A stretch of 64,000 nucleotides of DNA from an uncultured Pedosphaera sp. (GTDB taxonomy: Bacteria > Verrucomicrobiota > Verrucomicrobiia > Limisphaerales > Pedosphaeraceae): the NCBI GenBank assembly GCA_903918755.1, contig CAIXFN010000014.1:186001-250000 (forward strand). The letters run 5' to 3'. How positions within the stretch are numbered: position 1 is the first letter of the stretch; each line of letters opens with the position of its first letter. Position numbers and translations under genes: made by a program. The notes beneath the pieces are model-generated. The model was given only the letters and a program-made list of their open reading frames with translations, made no database searches and was not told the origin of the DNA. This document shows positions 9,888 to 17,649 of the stretch, one piece after another.

Positions 9888-10906
9888 TTTTTCGCGGGTG
9901 CCGGGGTGCCCTGCAGGTTTTCCACGAGGCGGTCGATGACGCGATCCACGGTGATGCCTTCGGCCTCGGCCCGGTAATTGAGCAGGATGCGATGGCGGAG
10001 CGTGGGTTGGGCGAGGGCGTAGAGATCTTCCTTGGTCACGTGGGCCCGGCCATGGAGCAGGGCGCGGACCTTGGCCCCCAGGACGAGATACTGGCCGGCG
10101 CGCAGACCGGCGCCCCAACTCACCCATTCGTTGACATATTCGGACGTGTTGGCCTGCCGCGGGCGGGACGAGGCGGCCAGCCGGACGGCATGGCGGACCA
10201 AATCCGTGGCAATGGGCACCTTGCGCACCGTCTCGTGAAATCGTTGCACGTCCGCACCCGTAAACAAAGGAGCAATCGCGGAAGCGGTGCGGGACGTGGT
10301 GCGGGTCACCACTTCCACTTCGTCGTCCTCCGGCAGGTAATTGATGACCACGTTGAACATGAACCGGTCGAGTTGCGCCTCGGGCAGGGGATAGGTTCCT
10401 TCCATTTCGATGGGATTCTGCGTGGCCAGCACGAAGAACGGTTCGGGCAGGGTGTGCCGGACGCCGGCAGTGGTGACCTGGTGCTCCTGCATGGCTTCGA
10501 GCAGGGCCGCCTGGGTTTTGGGGGGCGTGCGGTTGATTTCGTCCGCCAGGATCATGTTGGCAAAAATCGGGCCCGGGACGAACACCATGCGGCGGCTGTC
10601 ACCGGTGTCCTGCAGAATCTCCGTGCCGGTGATGTCGGCGGGCATGAGATCGGGCGTGAATTGGATGCGTTGAAACTTGAGGTGGAAAATCTGGGCGATG
10701 GATTTGACCAGGAGGGTTTTGGCCAGACCCGGCGCACCCGTGATGAGGCAGTGGCCGCCCGCAAAGAGTGCGATCAGGAGTTGCTCGATGACCTCCTTCT
10801 GGCCGACGATGACTTTGGCCAGTTCCGTTTCGATGCGGGCGCGGCCGGCAATGATCTGCTCGACCGCCTCTTTTTCCGCCAGATTTGAGTTGGGTGTCGT
10901 TTCCAT
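9884..10906 (-). CDS. MoxR family AAA+ ATPase
   Basis: 340 residues, the normal length for a MoxR protein. Walker A is GAPGLAKT (57-64) and Walker B/sensor region is MILADEINRTPPKTQAALLEAMQEH with D122-E123. It continues through the expected ATQNPIEMEGTYPLPEAQLDRF sensor region and ends in the lid domain. MoxR proteins act as ATP-driven chaperones that remodel or load cofactors on VWA-domain partners. The partners are evidently encoded downstream (DUF58, BatA-like, VWA/GATase-like). It lies 29 bases after the last DUF4159 gene, the widest gap in this run, so an internal promoter is possible but none is obvious. Confidence 0.95.
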   Translation of the reverse strand: METTPNSNLAEKEAVEQIIAGRARIETELAKVIVGQKEVIEQLLIALFAGGHCLITGAPGLAKTLLVKSIAQIFHLKFQRIQFTPDLMPADITGTEILQDTGDSRRMVFVPGPIFANMILADEINRTPPKTQAALLEAMQEHQVTTAGVRHTLPEPFFVLATQNPIEMEGTYPLPEAQLDRFMFNVVINYLPEDDEVEVVTRTTSRTASAIAPLFTGADVQRFHETVRKVPIATDLVRHAVRLAASSRPRQANTSEYVNEWVSWGAGLRAGQYLVLGAKVRALLHGRAHVTKEDLYALAQPTLRHRILLNYRAEAEGITVDRVIDRLVENLQGTPAPAKK

Positions 10907-10935
10907 AGGTTGATACTTCAGATTCGCGGTCGGTC

Positions 10936-11949
10936 TCAGTGAGTCATTAAATAAAAGATGATGTTGATGCCCAGCGGGAAGGCCCGCCGCTCCGAAAAGG
11001 TGTGAAAAAAGGCGTCATCCTCGCCTTCGCGTTCCCAGCCGTCCCCGTTGTCGCAATTGTGCGTGGCAATGACCATGATCCGGCCTTTGGAATCCAACAT
11101 GGCGCGGACATGCATGTCCTTGGCGCCGTCGGGGCGGTAATCGTCATGGTAGGTTTCCCAGGTGATGCCGTAATTCATCGTGTCGCTGTAGCGCAACAGG
11201 CTGTTCTTGGCCCAGCGGCTGTTGGGGGTTTGCAATTCGTTCTTTGTAACCTTGATGTCGAAGACGCAATGGAAGATGGGATGATCCATGGGGAGTTCGG
11301 TGAACGTGCCCTCCGGCAGGGCCCGTTTGATTTCATATTCAAAATTGTCCCACTGCTTCTGTCCCCAGAAATCATCGACCATCAGCACGCCGCCGTTGAG
11401 CAGGTACTTCCGCAGGCGGGGCACATCGTCGTCCTTCAATTCCATCCGGCCCGGTTCGACCATGTACAACCAGGGATAGCTGTTCAGGTTGGGATCGGAC
11501 AGTTTGAGCACCCGACCGTCTGGATCCACGCGCAGGGAAGTCATCTGCTGGAGCCGGTAGGAAAGATTGAGGTCGCTGTCGGGGAAATCCGTGATCCAGC
11601 CCCAGGGGCTGGCGCTGCCGGAAATCCGTGGGTTCACGCCGTACCGTCCATAGGTGTAAATTCCGCGGGCAAAAGTGAAGACGTCCTTTTCGAATCCCGG
11701 GGCGTTGGTCCAGTTGGGTGGTTGGCTGCTGTGGAGGGCAATTTCGCGGGCGGTCTTAACGGTGTCCTCATTGACCAATTCTCCATTCCGCACATCGGGG
11801 GGCGGTCCTTCGGTGGTGACCCACGGGGAACTGGCGTTGATGTCCGGCCAGGGCCCTATGTAACGACGCGTCTGGGCGGCGCAAATGCCCACCGCCAGCG
11901 CGGCCAGCGCGCTTACAAAAATCGCCTTCGTCAACTGCTTCGCGTCCAT
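10936..11949 (-). CDS. DUF4159 secreted protein, copy 4 of 4
   Basis: 337 residues from ATG 11949. The frame could start one codon earlier at TTG, but the ATG overlaps the upstream stop (TGATG) and is preferred. A signal peptide (through about GICAAQT) is followed by a DUF4159 domain covering most of the protein: a conserved block around FTFARGIY, WITDFPDSDLNLSYRLQQMTS, GGVLMVDDFWG and a C-terminal NCDNGDGWEREGEDDAFFH...FYLMTH. DUF4159 has a glutamine-amidotransferase-like fold; no enzyme activity is established. This copy lacks the Gly/Arg-rich stretch of its three neighbours. Probably exported and acting with the Bat proteins. Confidence 0.88.
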   Translation of the reverse strand: MDAKQLTKAIFVSALAALAVGICAAQTRRYIGPWPDINASSPWVTTEGPPPDVRNGELVNEDTVKTAREIALHSSQPPNWTNAPGFEKDVFTFARGIYTYGRYGVNPRISGSASPWGWITDFPDSDLNLSYRLQQMTSLRVDPDGRVLKLSDPNLNSYPWLYMVEPGRMELKDDDVPRLRKYLLNGGVLMVDDFWGQKQWDNFEYEIKRALPEGTFTELPMDHPIFHCVFDIKVTKNELQTPNSRWAKNSLLRYSDTMNYGITWETYHDDYRPDGAKDMHVRAMLDSKGRIMVIATHNCDNGDGWEREGEDDAFFHTFSERRAFPLGINIIFYLMTH

Positions 11950-12953
11950 CAATGCGTCATCAGATAGGAAATTATATTGATTCCGAGCGGAAAAGCGCGT
12001 TTTTCGGAAAATTCATGAAAAAAACCGTCGTCTTCGCCTTCCCGCTCCCACCCATCGCCATTATCGCAATTGTGGGTGGCGATCACCAGGATGCGCTGCC
12101 GGTCATCCAGGATGGCCCGCACATGCATGTCCCGGGTGGCCGGCGGGCGTTCGTAATCATCATGGTTTTGTTCCCAGGTGATGCCGTAAACGGGGGAGGA
12201 GGGATTTAGACTCCAGATTCCCTGACGGGCGTTCGGGGTCTGGAGCTGGTTTTTCGGCCCCCTGATCTGGAAAACGGAATGGAAAATCGGATGTTCCATG
12301 GGCAGTTCGACGAACCGGTACTTTTCCTCTGGCAGGGCGCGCTTGATCTCGTATTCAAAATTGTCCCATTGTTTCTGGCCCCAAAAGTCATCGGCCATCA
12401 GCACCCCGCCGTTGAGCAGGTACCGGCGCAGGATGGGAACTTCGGGGTCCTCCAACTTCAGTCGACCCACCTCCACCATATAAATCCAGGGGTAGCTCGC
12501 GAGGTCCGGATTGGTCAGACGCAAGGTGCGGCCGTCAGCGTCCGTGCGGAGGGAGGTCATCTGCTGGACGCGGTAGGAGAGGTTCAGATCGCTGTCCGGA
12601 AAATCAGTGACCCAGCCCCGGCCGCTCGCGGTGTAGGAAACGCGCGGGTTGCTGCCGTTGCGGGCGGGGCTGTAGATCACGCGGGTGAAGGTGAAAACGT
12701 CGCGGTCGAAGCCGGGGGAATTCGTCCAATTCAAGGGTTCGGTGCTGTGGGCGGCAATTTCCCGCGCCGTGTTGACGGTGCGCTCATCCACCTCCACGCC
12801 GCCTTCGGTATAGGTAATCGGGCCCCCGCCGCCGCCGCCCCAGAAACCACCCCGGCCGCCCCGGCGACCAAAGCCGCGATTTTGCGCCAGGGCGAAACCG
12901 GCCAGCAGCAAGGCTGCGGCGGTGATCAGCATGGTTTTGCGTCCCGTTGTCAT
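11949..12953 (-). CDS. DUF4159 secreted protein, copy 3 of 4
   Basis: 334 residues. A signal peptide (AAALLLAGFALAQ) is followed by a short glycine/arginine-rich stretch (NRGFGRRGGRGGFWGGGGGG), then the DUF4159 domain with FTFTRVIY, WVTDFPDSDLNLSYRVQQMTS, GGVLMADDFWGQKQWDNFEYEIKRALP and the shared C-terminal block NCDNGDGWEREGEDDGFFHEFS...YLMTH. It is most similar by eye to copy 4: both carry the DDFWGQKQWDNFEYEIKRALPE stretch. Three bases separate it from copy 2, and its stop overlaps the start of copy 4 by one base. Role unknown; context suggests a periplasmic or surface partner of the MoxR/Bat complex. Confidence 0.88.
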   Translation of the reverse strand: MTTGRKTMLITAAALLLAGFALAQNRGFGRRGGRGGFWGGGGGGPITYTEGGVEVDERTVNTAREIAAHSTEPLNWTNSPGFDRDVFTFTRVIYSPARNGSNPRVSYTASGRGWVTDFPDSDLNLSYRVQQMTSLRTDADGRTLRLTNPDLASYPWIYMVEVGRLKLEDPEVPILRRYLLNGGVLMADDFWGQKQWDNFEYEIKRALPEEKYRFVELPMEHPIFHSVFQIRGPKNQLQTPNARQGIWSLNPSSPVYGITWEQNHDDYERPPATRDMHVRAILDDRQRILVIATHNCDNGDGWEREGEDDGFFHEFSEKRAFPLGINIISYLMTH

Positions 12954-12956
12954 ATT

Positions 12957-13916
12957 TCAGTGGGTCATCAGGTAGAATATGAGGTTGATGCCCAGCGGAA
13001 AAGCCCGCTTCTCCGAAAAAATCTCGAAAAACTTCTGATTCTCACCTTCCCGTTCCCAGCCGTCCCCATTGTCGCAATTGAAAGTGGCGATCACCATGAT
13101 TCGGCCGTGGTCATCGAAAATGGCGCGGACGTGCATCGGGCGACATTCTTCATCTCCTCCATCCTCGCGAGGATGCCTTTCCCAAGTAATGGAGGGATCT
13201 TCCCCATTGCTCTCAAAAGTGCGCTCACCCGGGGTTTGCAGGCGGCTTACCGGTCCTTTGAGGTCGAAAACGCAATGAAACAGGGGATGGCTGATGTCCA
13301 ATTCGGTGAACTGTTTTTCCGGAAGCACGCGGTGGATTTGTTGCTCAAAATAGTCCCACTGCCATTGCCCCCAAAAATCATCGGCCATAAAGACGCCGCC
13401 ATTGAGCAGGTATTTGCGCAGGAGGGGCACCTCTTCATCGCGCAGGGACAAACCGCCGGGTTCGACCGTGTAAATCCAGGGGTATTCCGCCAGTACGGGA
13501 TCCGTGAGGCGGAAAATCCGGCCGTCGGGATCCACCCTTAGCGAGGTCATTTGCTGGAGGCGGAACGAAAGATTCAAATCGCTATCCGGGAAATCCGTGA
13601 CCCAATTGCCGGCCGAAGGAGGGGCGTCTTCGCCGCGATCGCGAATGAGCCGGGCAAAGGTCCAAACATCCTTCTCGAAACCGGTGGGATTGGTCCACAC
13701 CGGGGTGCCGCTGCTATGCGACGCAATTTCCCGGGCGGTCTTGACGACACGCTCATCCACCGCTTCATTGCCCTCGGTCCAAACGACCGGGCCGCCGTTC
13801 CGCCGGAATCCGCGGCCCCATCCGCCGGAGCCCCAACCCCGATTCTGGGCCGCGCAAACGCCTGCAACTAGCAGGGCCAGCGCGCCGAGGAGGAGGGTTT
13901 TACGCGGGTTCAACAT
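12957..13916 (-). CDS. DUF4159 secreted protein, copy 2 of 4
   Basis: 319 residues. The signal peptide ends near GVCAAQN and is followed by a Gly/Trp/Arg-rich stretch (RGWGSGGWGRGFRRNGG) and a DUF4159 domain: WTFARLIRD, NWVTDFPDSDLNLSFRLQQMTS, GGVFMADDFWGQWQWDYFEQQIHRVLP, and the C-terminal NCDNGDGWEREGENQKFFEIFSEKRAFP...LMTH. Only one base lies between this gene and copy 1 upstream. Compared with the other copies the region between the two conserved blocks is the most divergent (a Glu/Asp-rich RHPREDGGDEECRP). Probably exported; no catalytic residues are assigned. Confidence 0.88.
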   Translation of the reverse strand: MLNPRKTLLLGALALLVAGVCAAQNRGWGSGGWGRGFRRNGGPVVWTEGNEAVDERVVKTAREIASHSSGTPVWTNPTGFEKDVWTFARLIRDRGEDAPPSAGNWVTDFPDSDLNLSFRLQQMTSLRVDPDGRIFRLTDPVLAEYPWIYTVEPGGLSLRDEEVPLLRKYLLNGGVFMADDFWGQWQWDYFEQQIHRVLPEKQFTELDISHPLFHCVFDLKGPVSRLQTPGERTFESNGEDPSITWERHPREDGGDEECRPMHVRAIFDDHGRIMVIATFNCDNGDGWEREGENQKFFEIFSEKRAFPLGINLIFYLMTH

Positions 13917-13917
13917 A

Positions 13918-14886
13918 TCAATGGGTCATCAGGTAGAAGATGATGTTGATGGCCAGCGGATAAGCGCGGCGCTCGGAGAATTTCTTGAAATAATCCTCGG
14001 CCTCGCCTTCGCGCTCCCACCCATCCCCATTGTCCGTATTGTGGGTGGCAATGACACTGATGCGCTCGCGGCTATCCAGCCAGACCCGCACATGCATTTC
14101 TTTGGTGTCCTCGGTGCCGCGGTCGCTGCGGCCATTCCGCTCATAGTTGTGGATGCTGGGCACCTGGAGGTCATTCTTGGAGGCGCGGAGGTCAAAGACC
14201 GTGTGGAAGATCGGGTGGGAAATGGGTAATTCGGTCCAATTCCGCTCGGGGAGCACCCGCTTCATTTCGGATTCAAAGCTGGTCCATTCCCGGTCGCCCC
14301 AGAAATCGTCCGCCATAAGCACGCCGCCGTTTTGGAGGAAACGCCGCAGGGGTTCAATTTCGTCCGGCCGCAAGCCCAAGCGACCGGGTTTGACCAGGTA
14401 GATGAAGGGGAAGGACGCGAGGTCGGGGCTGGTAAGTTTCAGCACGCGGCCATCGGGATCGGAGCGCAGGGAGGTCAAATCCTGGAGGCGGAAGGAGAGA
14501 TTCAGATCGCTGTCCGGGTAGTCATTCACCCAACCCATGAAACTGCCGAAGAACCCCCGCCCCCCGCTGTTCGCCTTGAATTTCCAGATGACCCGGGCAA
14601 ACGTAAAGACATCGCGCTCAAATCCCGTGGCATTGGTCCAATTGGGATATCCAGTGCTGTGGGAGGCGGTTTCCCGGGCGGTGCGCACACTCTCCTCGTT
14701 TACCTCGTCGCCTCCCTCAGTGTGTACGATCGGACCGTTGGGGTCATCGCCCGCCCCGCGCCGCCCGCCCCGCCGACCGCCGAATCCGCCCCCAAAACCG
14801 CCGCGATCAAAGGACTGGGCGACGCAAAAGCCCGCTAGCAGCAGGGTGGCGGCGGACAGGAGCAGGGCTTTGCCGGAGGTTTTCAC
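13918..14886 (-). CDS. DUF4159 secreted protein, copy 1 of 4 (GTG start)
   Basis: 322 residues, starting at GTG 14886 and 8 bases after the peptidase gene. A signal peptide (LLLSAATLLLAGFCVAQ) precedes a long Gly/Arg-rich stretch (FDRGGFGGGFGGRRGGRRG). The DUF4159 domain has FTFARVIW, GWVNDYPDSDLNLSFRLQDLTS, GGVLMADDFWGDREWTSFESEMKRVLP and the C-terminal block NTDNGDGWEREGEAEDYFKKFS...FYLMTH. It is the most divergent of the four (DREWTS instead of QKQWDN; NTDN instead of NCDN). Like the others it is probably exported and of unknown activity. Confidence 0.87.
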   Translation of the reverse strand: MKTSGKALLLSAATLLLAGFCVAQSFDRGGFGGGFGGRRGGRRGAGDDPNGPIVHTEGGDEVNEESVRTARETASHSTGYPNWTNATGFERDVFTFARVIWKFKANSGGRGFFGSFMGWVNDYPDSDLNLSFRLQDLTSLRSDPDGRVLKLTSPDLASFPFIYLVKPGRLGLRPDEIEPLRRFLQNGGVLMADDFWGDREWTSFESEMKRVLPERNWTELPISHPIFHTVFDLRASKNDLQVPSIHNYERNGRSDRGTEDTKEMHVRVWLDSRERISVIATHNTDNGDGWEREGEAEDYFKKFSERRAYPLAINIIFYLMTH

Positions 14887-14894
14887 ACCAGGTG

Positions 14895-17528
14895 TTACAA
14901 GCGATGGCCACTCCCTTCGCCAGTACCAGCGGGTGCGCCCGCTTCGATTTCCAACAGCAAAGCCTGGGCGGCGCGGAACCGGGGCGCCTCTTCCAGCGCT
15001 TGCAGCACCTGGCGGCGGGCGCCCACCCCATCCCCCTGCCGGCGGAGCAGGCGCGCCAGGTGGTAATGGACATCCGCCGGATCGGCCGGATCCAGCAGGA
15101 GCAGTCGCTGCAGGGAGCGGATTCCGCTGTCGAGCCGGTTCTGGGCCTCGGCCGCGGTGGCCAGTCGACGATACGGTTGCGCCACGAGGGGGTTGACGGC
15201 CAGGAAGCGTTCAGCGTTCTCGGTGACTCCCGGCCAGTCTGCGGCCAGGGTGTCCAAATCCATCAGGCGGGAGAAAGCGTCAGTGGCATCCGCTTCCAGC
15301 GCGGTCAGCTTGATTAACACCGCCCGTTCTTCATTCGTTTCGCCCAATTCCCGATGGGCGCGGGCGAGCACCGGGTAGGCCTCAACGCCCTTCGGGTATA
15401 ATTCGATGAGCTTCAGCAAGGGCGCTTTGGCGGATTTCCAGTCCTTCGCTTTGGCGGCCTGGGTGGCGGTGTCGATCAGGTCCCAATAATTGGTCGGGTT
15501 ATGGGTTGCGGCATTGGTGCCGGTGTTGCCGGGCGGACGCAAAACGCGGACCAGTTGGTTGGGCTTGCGGTGGGGGGCGGCGTTTTCGTTGTCATCGCCA
15601 TCGTCGTCCGCTTTGGTCCAATCCAGACCGGGCGCGAGATTGGTCGCCTGGGCTTTGATATAGACGGCGAAGTCGCCCTCCAGTTTATCCAAAGGTTCGG
15701 TGCGGGCGGCGAGCGCGGTGTTCATGGCGACCCCGTCACCGAGGTCCTTCAAGATGGCCTGGAGCGCCGGCAGGCCGAACTTCTCGACCAGATACTGCAC
15801 CACAATCGAAGACTCAAAATAGGCAAACTGGACATGCAGCGCGCTCTTCGGCGTCATGAAGGCCGAGCTCAGTTCCCCGACCGGTGTCAGCTCTCCTTGC
15901 AGAACCATTTCGCGAAAGCGCGGGTTCATGCCGCGGTCCCAGGTGGGATTGGCGAGGCGCGATTCATACACCGAGATGCCTTCGCTCAACCACCGGGGCA
16001 TTTTGTTCTTCGTGAGCCCGAGCGTGATGACGTGACAATACTCATGCCAGAGCACGCCCTCCCAGTTTTCGGGATGGCCGGCCTGGGCAGCCGGGCTGTT
16101 GGCGGTGATCACGTTGCCAAAACACACGCCCAGAAATCCCGGGTTATGCGCCACCCCGAAAGTCCGCACGCCGAAATCTTTTTGTTCCGCAAAAACTTCC
16201 ACCGTGGTGGGCTGCGCCGGGGTAAACCCGTATTTTTCACTGAGCCGGTCCTTGGCCCGCTGTAACAAGGCGAGCACGCGGTCGCCATAAAGGGCGGCCT
16301 CGTTGGTCGTCATGCGCACGATGAAATCGGCGTTCGTCAGGGTTCGATATTTGCCGATGGTCTCCCGCAAGGTGACCAGATTGTAGGCCGTCACGTCATA
16401 TCCATCGCGGCGGTGGACCTCGTCCGCGAGTTCCCAACCGGCGGCTTCGCGTCCCAGGCGCAACCAGTCCTGAGCCAGTTGGATTTTGGACGGGAGGTAA
16501 TCCGGTTCGAAGGCCAGGGCCTGTTGCTGGTAACGGGCGCCTTCGGCAAAGCGGTATTTTTGGGAAAGCTGCCGGCCAATCAGGTGATCCACGTGCGGGT
16601 TGTTGGTCCAGTATTTCAGGGCGGTCTGCCGCGCGGAAGTTTCGGCGTTGGTGTCGCTGGCCAGATGCGCCAGGACGGCCCGGTACGCCCAGGCATCCGG
16701 CTCCCAGGGGTTTACATTTAACGCGCGGGTGAGTTGTTTTCCGGCCTCGTCATATTCCTCGGCCGTGATCAGGTGTTCCGCGTACATCAGAATCGCCGGA
16801 ATATTATTGGAATTGAAGGCGAGCACCTGGTCGAGGTATTTGCCCATCCGGGGGGCGTCACTCGGCGCGTAGGCCTGCGCCAGTCCGAGTTCAATTTCCG
16901 GGTCGTCGGGAAACTTCTTTAACGCCTCGAGAAAAGTCTTGGCCGCGAGTTCGTAATCATCCTTGTCCAAGGCCAGCTGACCGCTGGCGATCCAGGCATC
17001 CCGGCAATGGGAATCCGCCCGTTTGGCCTGATCGTAAAAATTCTCCAAGACCAACTTCGGGTCGAGGTTGAGGAGCAGCGCGGCCTGGCCCACCGCCACG
17101 AGGCTCGCGGCATCGCGGACGGAGTCCCGCAGGCTGCGGGAGGAGATGATGCCGCCCAGTTGTTCGAGAATTTCCTTGGCGCGGGTCGTGTTGCCGGCGG
17201 AGTTGTAAACTTGGATCGCCAGCACGCGGAGAGGGATGTTGCTGCGGTCGCGGGCGAGGGCGGTGGACACGCTCTTTTCTGCCGCGGCATATTTTCCCAC
17301 TGCGAGTTGCGCCCGCACCAACAATCCCGCCCAACCATCTTCCCAGGGGGTTTTGGTCACGACTTCCTGGGCATTGGTGATGCACTCGGCGTAACGGCCT
17401 TGGAGGTAAAGCTTTTGCGCGGCGTCCAGATCGGCGGCATCCGCGGGAAGTAACAAAAAAAGGAGGGACGCCGCCAGCAGCGCCGCCCGGCCATGCACCC
17501 GGCAAAGCAAAAATCTGCTGTAGTACAT
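14895..17528 (-). CDS. Exported TPR protein with gluzincin peptidase (peptidase MA-like) domain
   Basis: About 877 residues from ATG 17528; a GTG two codons upstream is an alternative start. A hydrophobic N-terminus (AALLAASLLFLLLPADAAD) looks like a signal peptide. TPR-like helical repeats fill the first part (for example KLYLQGRYAECITNAQEVV). A metallopeptidase core follows near residue 494, LWHEYCHVITLG, with HExxH ligands and the third-ligand Glu in RWLSEGISVYES. More TPR repeats follow to the C-terminus. The fold matches the peptidase MA-like/gluzincin group. It is the first gene of the minus-strand run, so it may process or degrade partner proteins. The real substrate is unknown. Confidence 0.85.
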   Translation of the reverse strand: MYYSRFLLCRVHGRAALLAASLLFLLLPADAADLDAAQKLYLQGRYAECITNAQEVVTKTPWEDGWAGLLVRAQLAVGKYAAAEKSVSTALARDRSNIPLRVLAIQVYNSAGNTTRAKEILEQLGGIISSRSLRDSVRDAASLVAVGQAALLLNLDPKLVLENFYDQAKRADSHCRDAWIASGQLALDKDDYELAAKTFLEALKKFPDDPEIELGLAQAYAPSDAPRMGKYLDQVLAFNSNNIPAILMYAEHLITAEEYDEAGKQLTRALNVNPWEPDAWAYRAVLAHLASDTNAETSARQTALKYWTNNPHVDHLIGRQLSQKYRFAEGARYQQQALAFEPDYLPSKIQLAQDWLRLGREAAGWELADEVHRRDGYDVTAYNLVTLRETIGKYRTLTNADFIVRMTTNEAALYGDRVLALLQRAKDRLSEKYGFTPAQPTTVEVFAEQKDFGVRTFGVAHNPGFLGVCFGNVITANSPAAQAGHPENWEGVLWHEYCHVITLGLTKNKMPRWLSEGISVYESRLANPTWDRGMNPRFREMVLQGELTPVGELSSAFMTPKSALHVQFAYFESSIVVQYLVEKFGLPALQAILKDLGDGVAMNTALAARTEPLDKLEGDFAVYIKAQATNLAPGLDWTKADDDGDDNENAAPHRKPNQLVRVLRPPGNTGTNAATHNPTNYWDLIDTATQAAKAKDWKSAKAPLLKLIELYPKGVEAYPVLARAHRELGETNEERAVLIKLTALEADATDAFSRLMDLDTLAADWPGVTENAERFLAVNPLVAQPYRRLATAAEAQNRLDSGIRSLQRLLLLDPADPADVHYHLARLLRRQGDGVGARRQVLQALEEAPRFRAAQALLLEIEAGAPAGTGEGSGHRL

Positions 17529-17649
17529 GAACACTTTTACGCCAGTAAGGGGCCGGGTTCAAGCGGCAATCTTTGGCCGGAGCCCACCGGCCCCAGGAAA
17601 CCGTCCCCGCGGTAAACTATCACGCTGATGGGCGGGAACCTGCTCCGGA

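Noticed and set aside
9888-10127. 80-codon N-terminal extension of the DUF58 protein
   Set aside because: It lies inside the moxR coding sequence in another frame and is Arg/Gly/Pro-rich noise; ATG 9887 with ATGA overlap is the better start.
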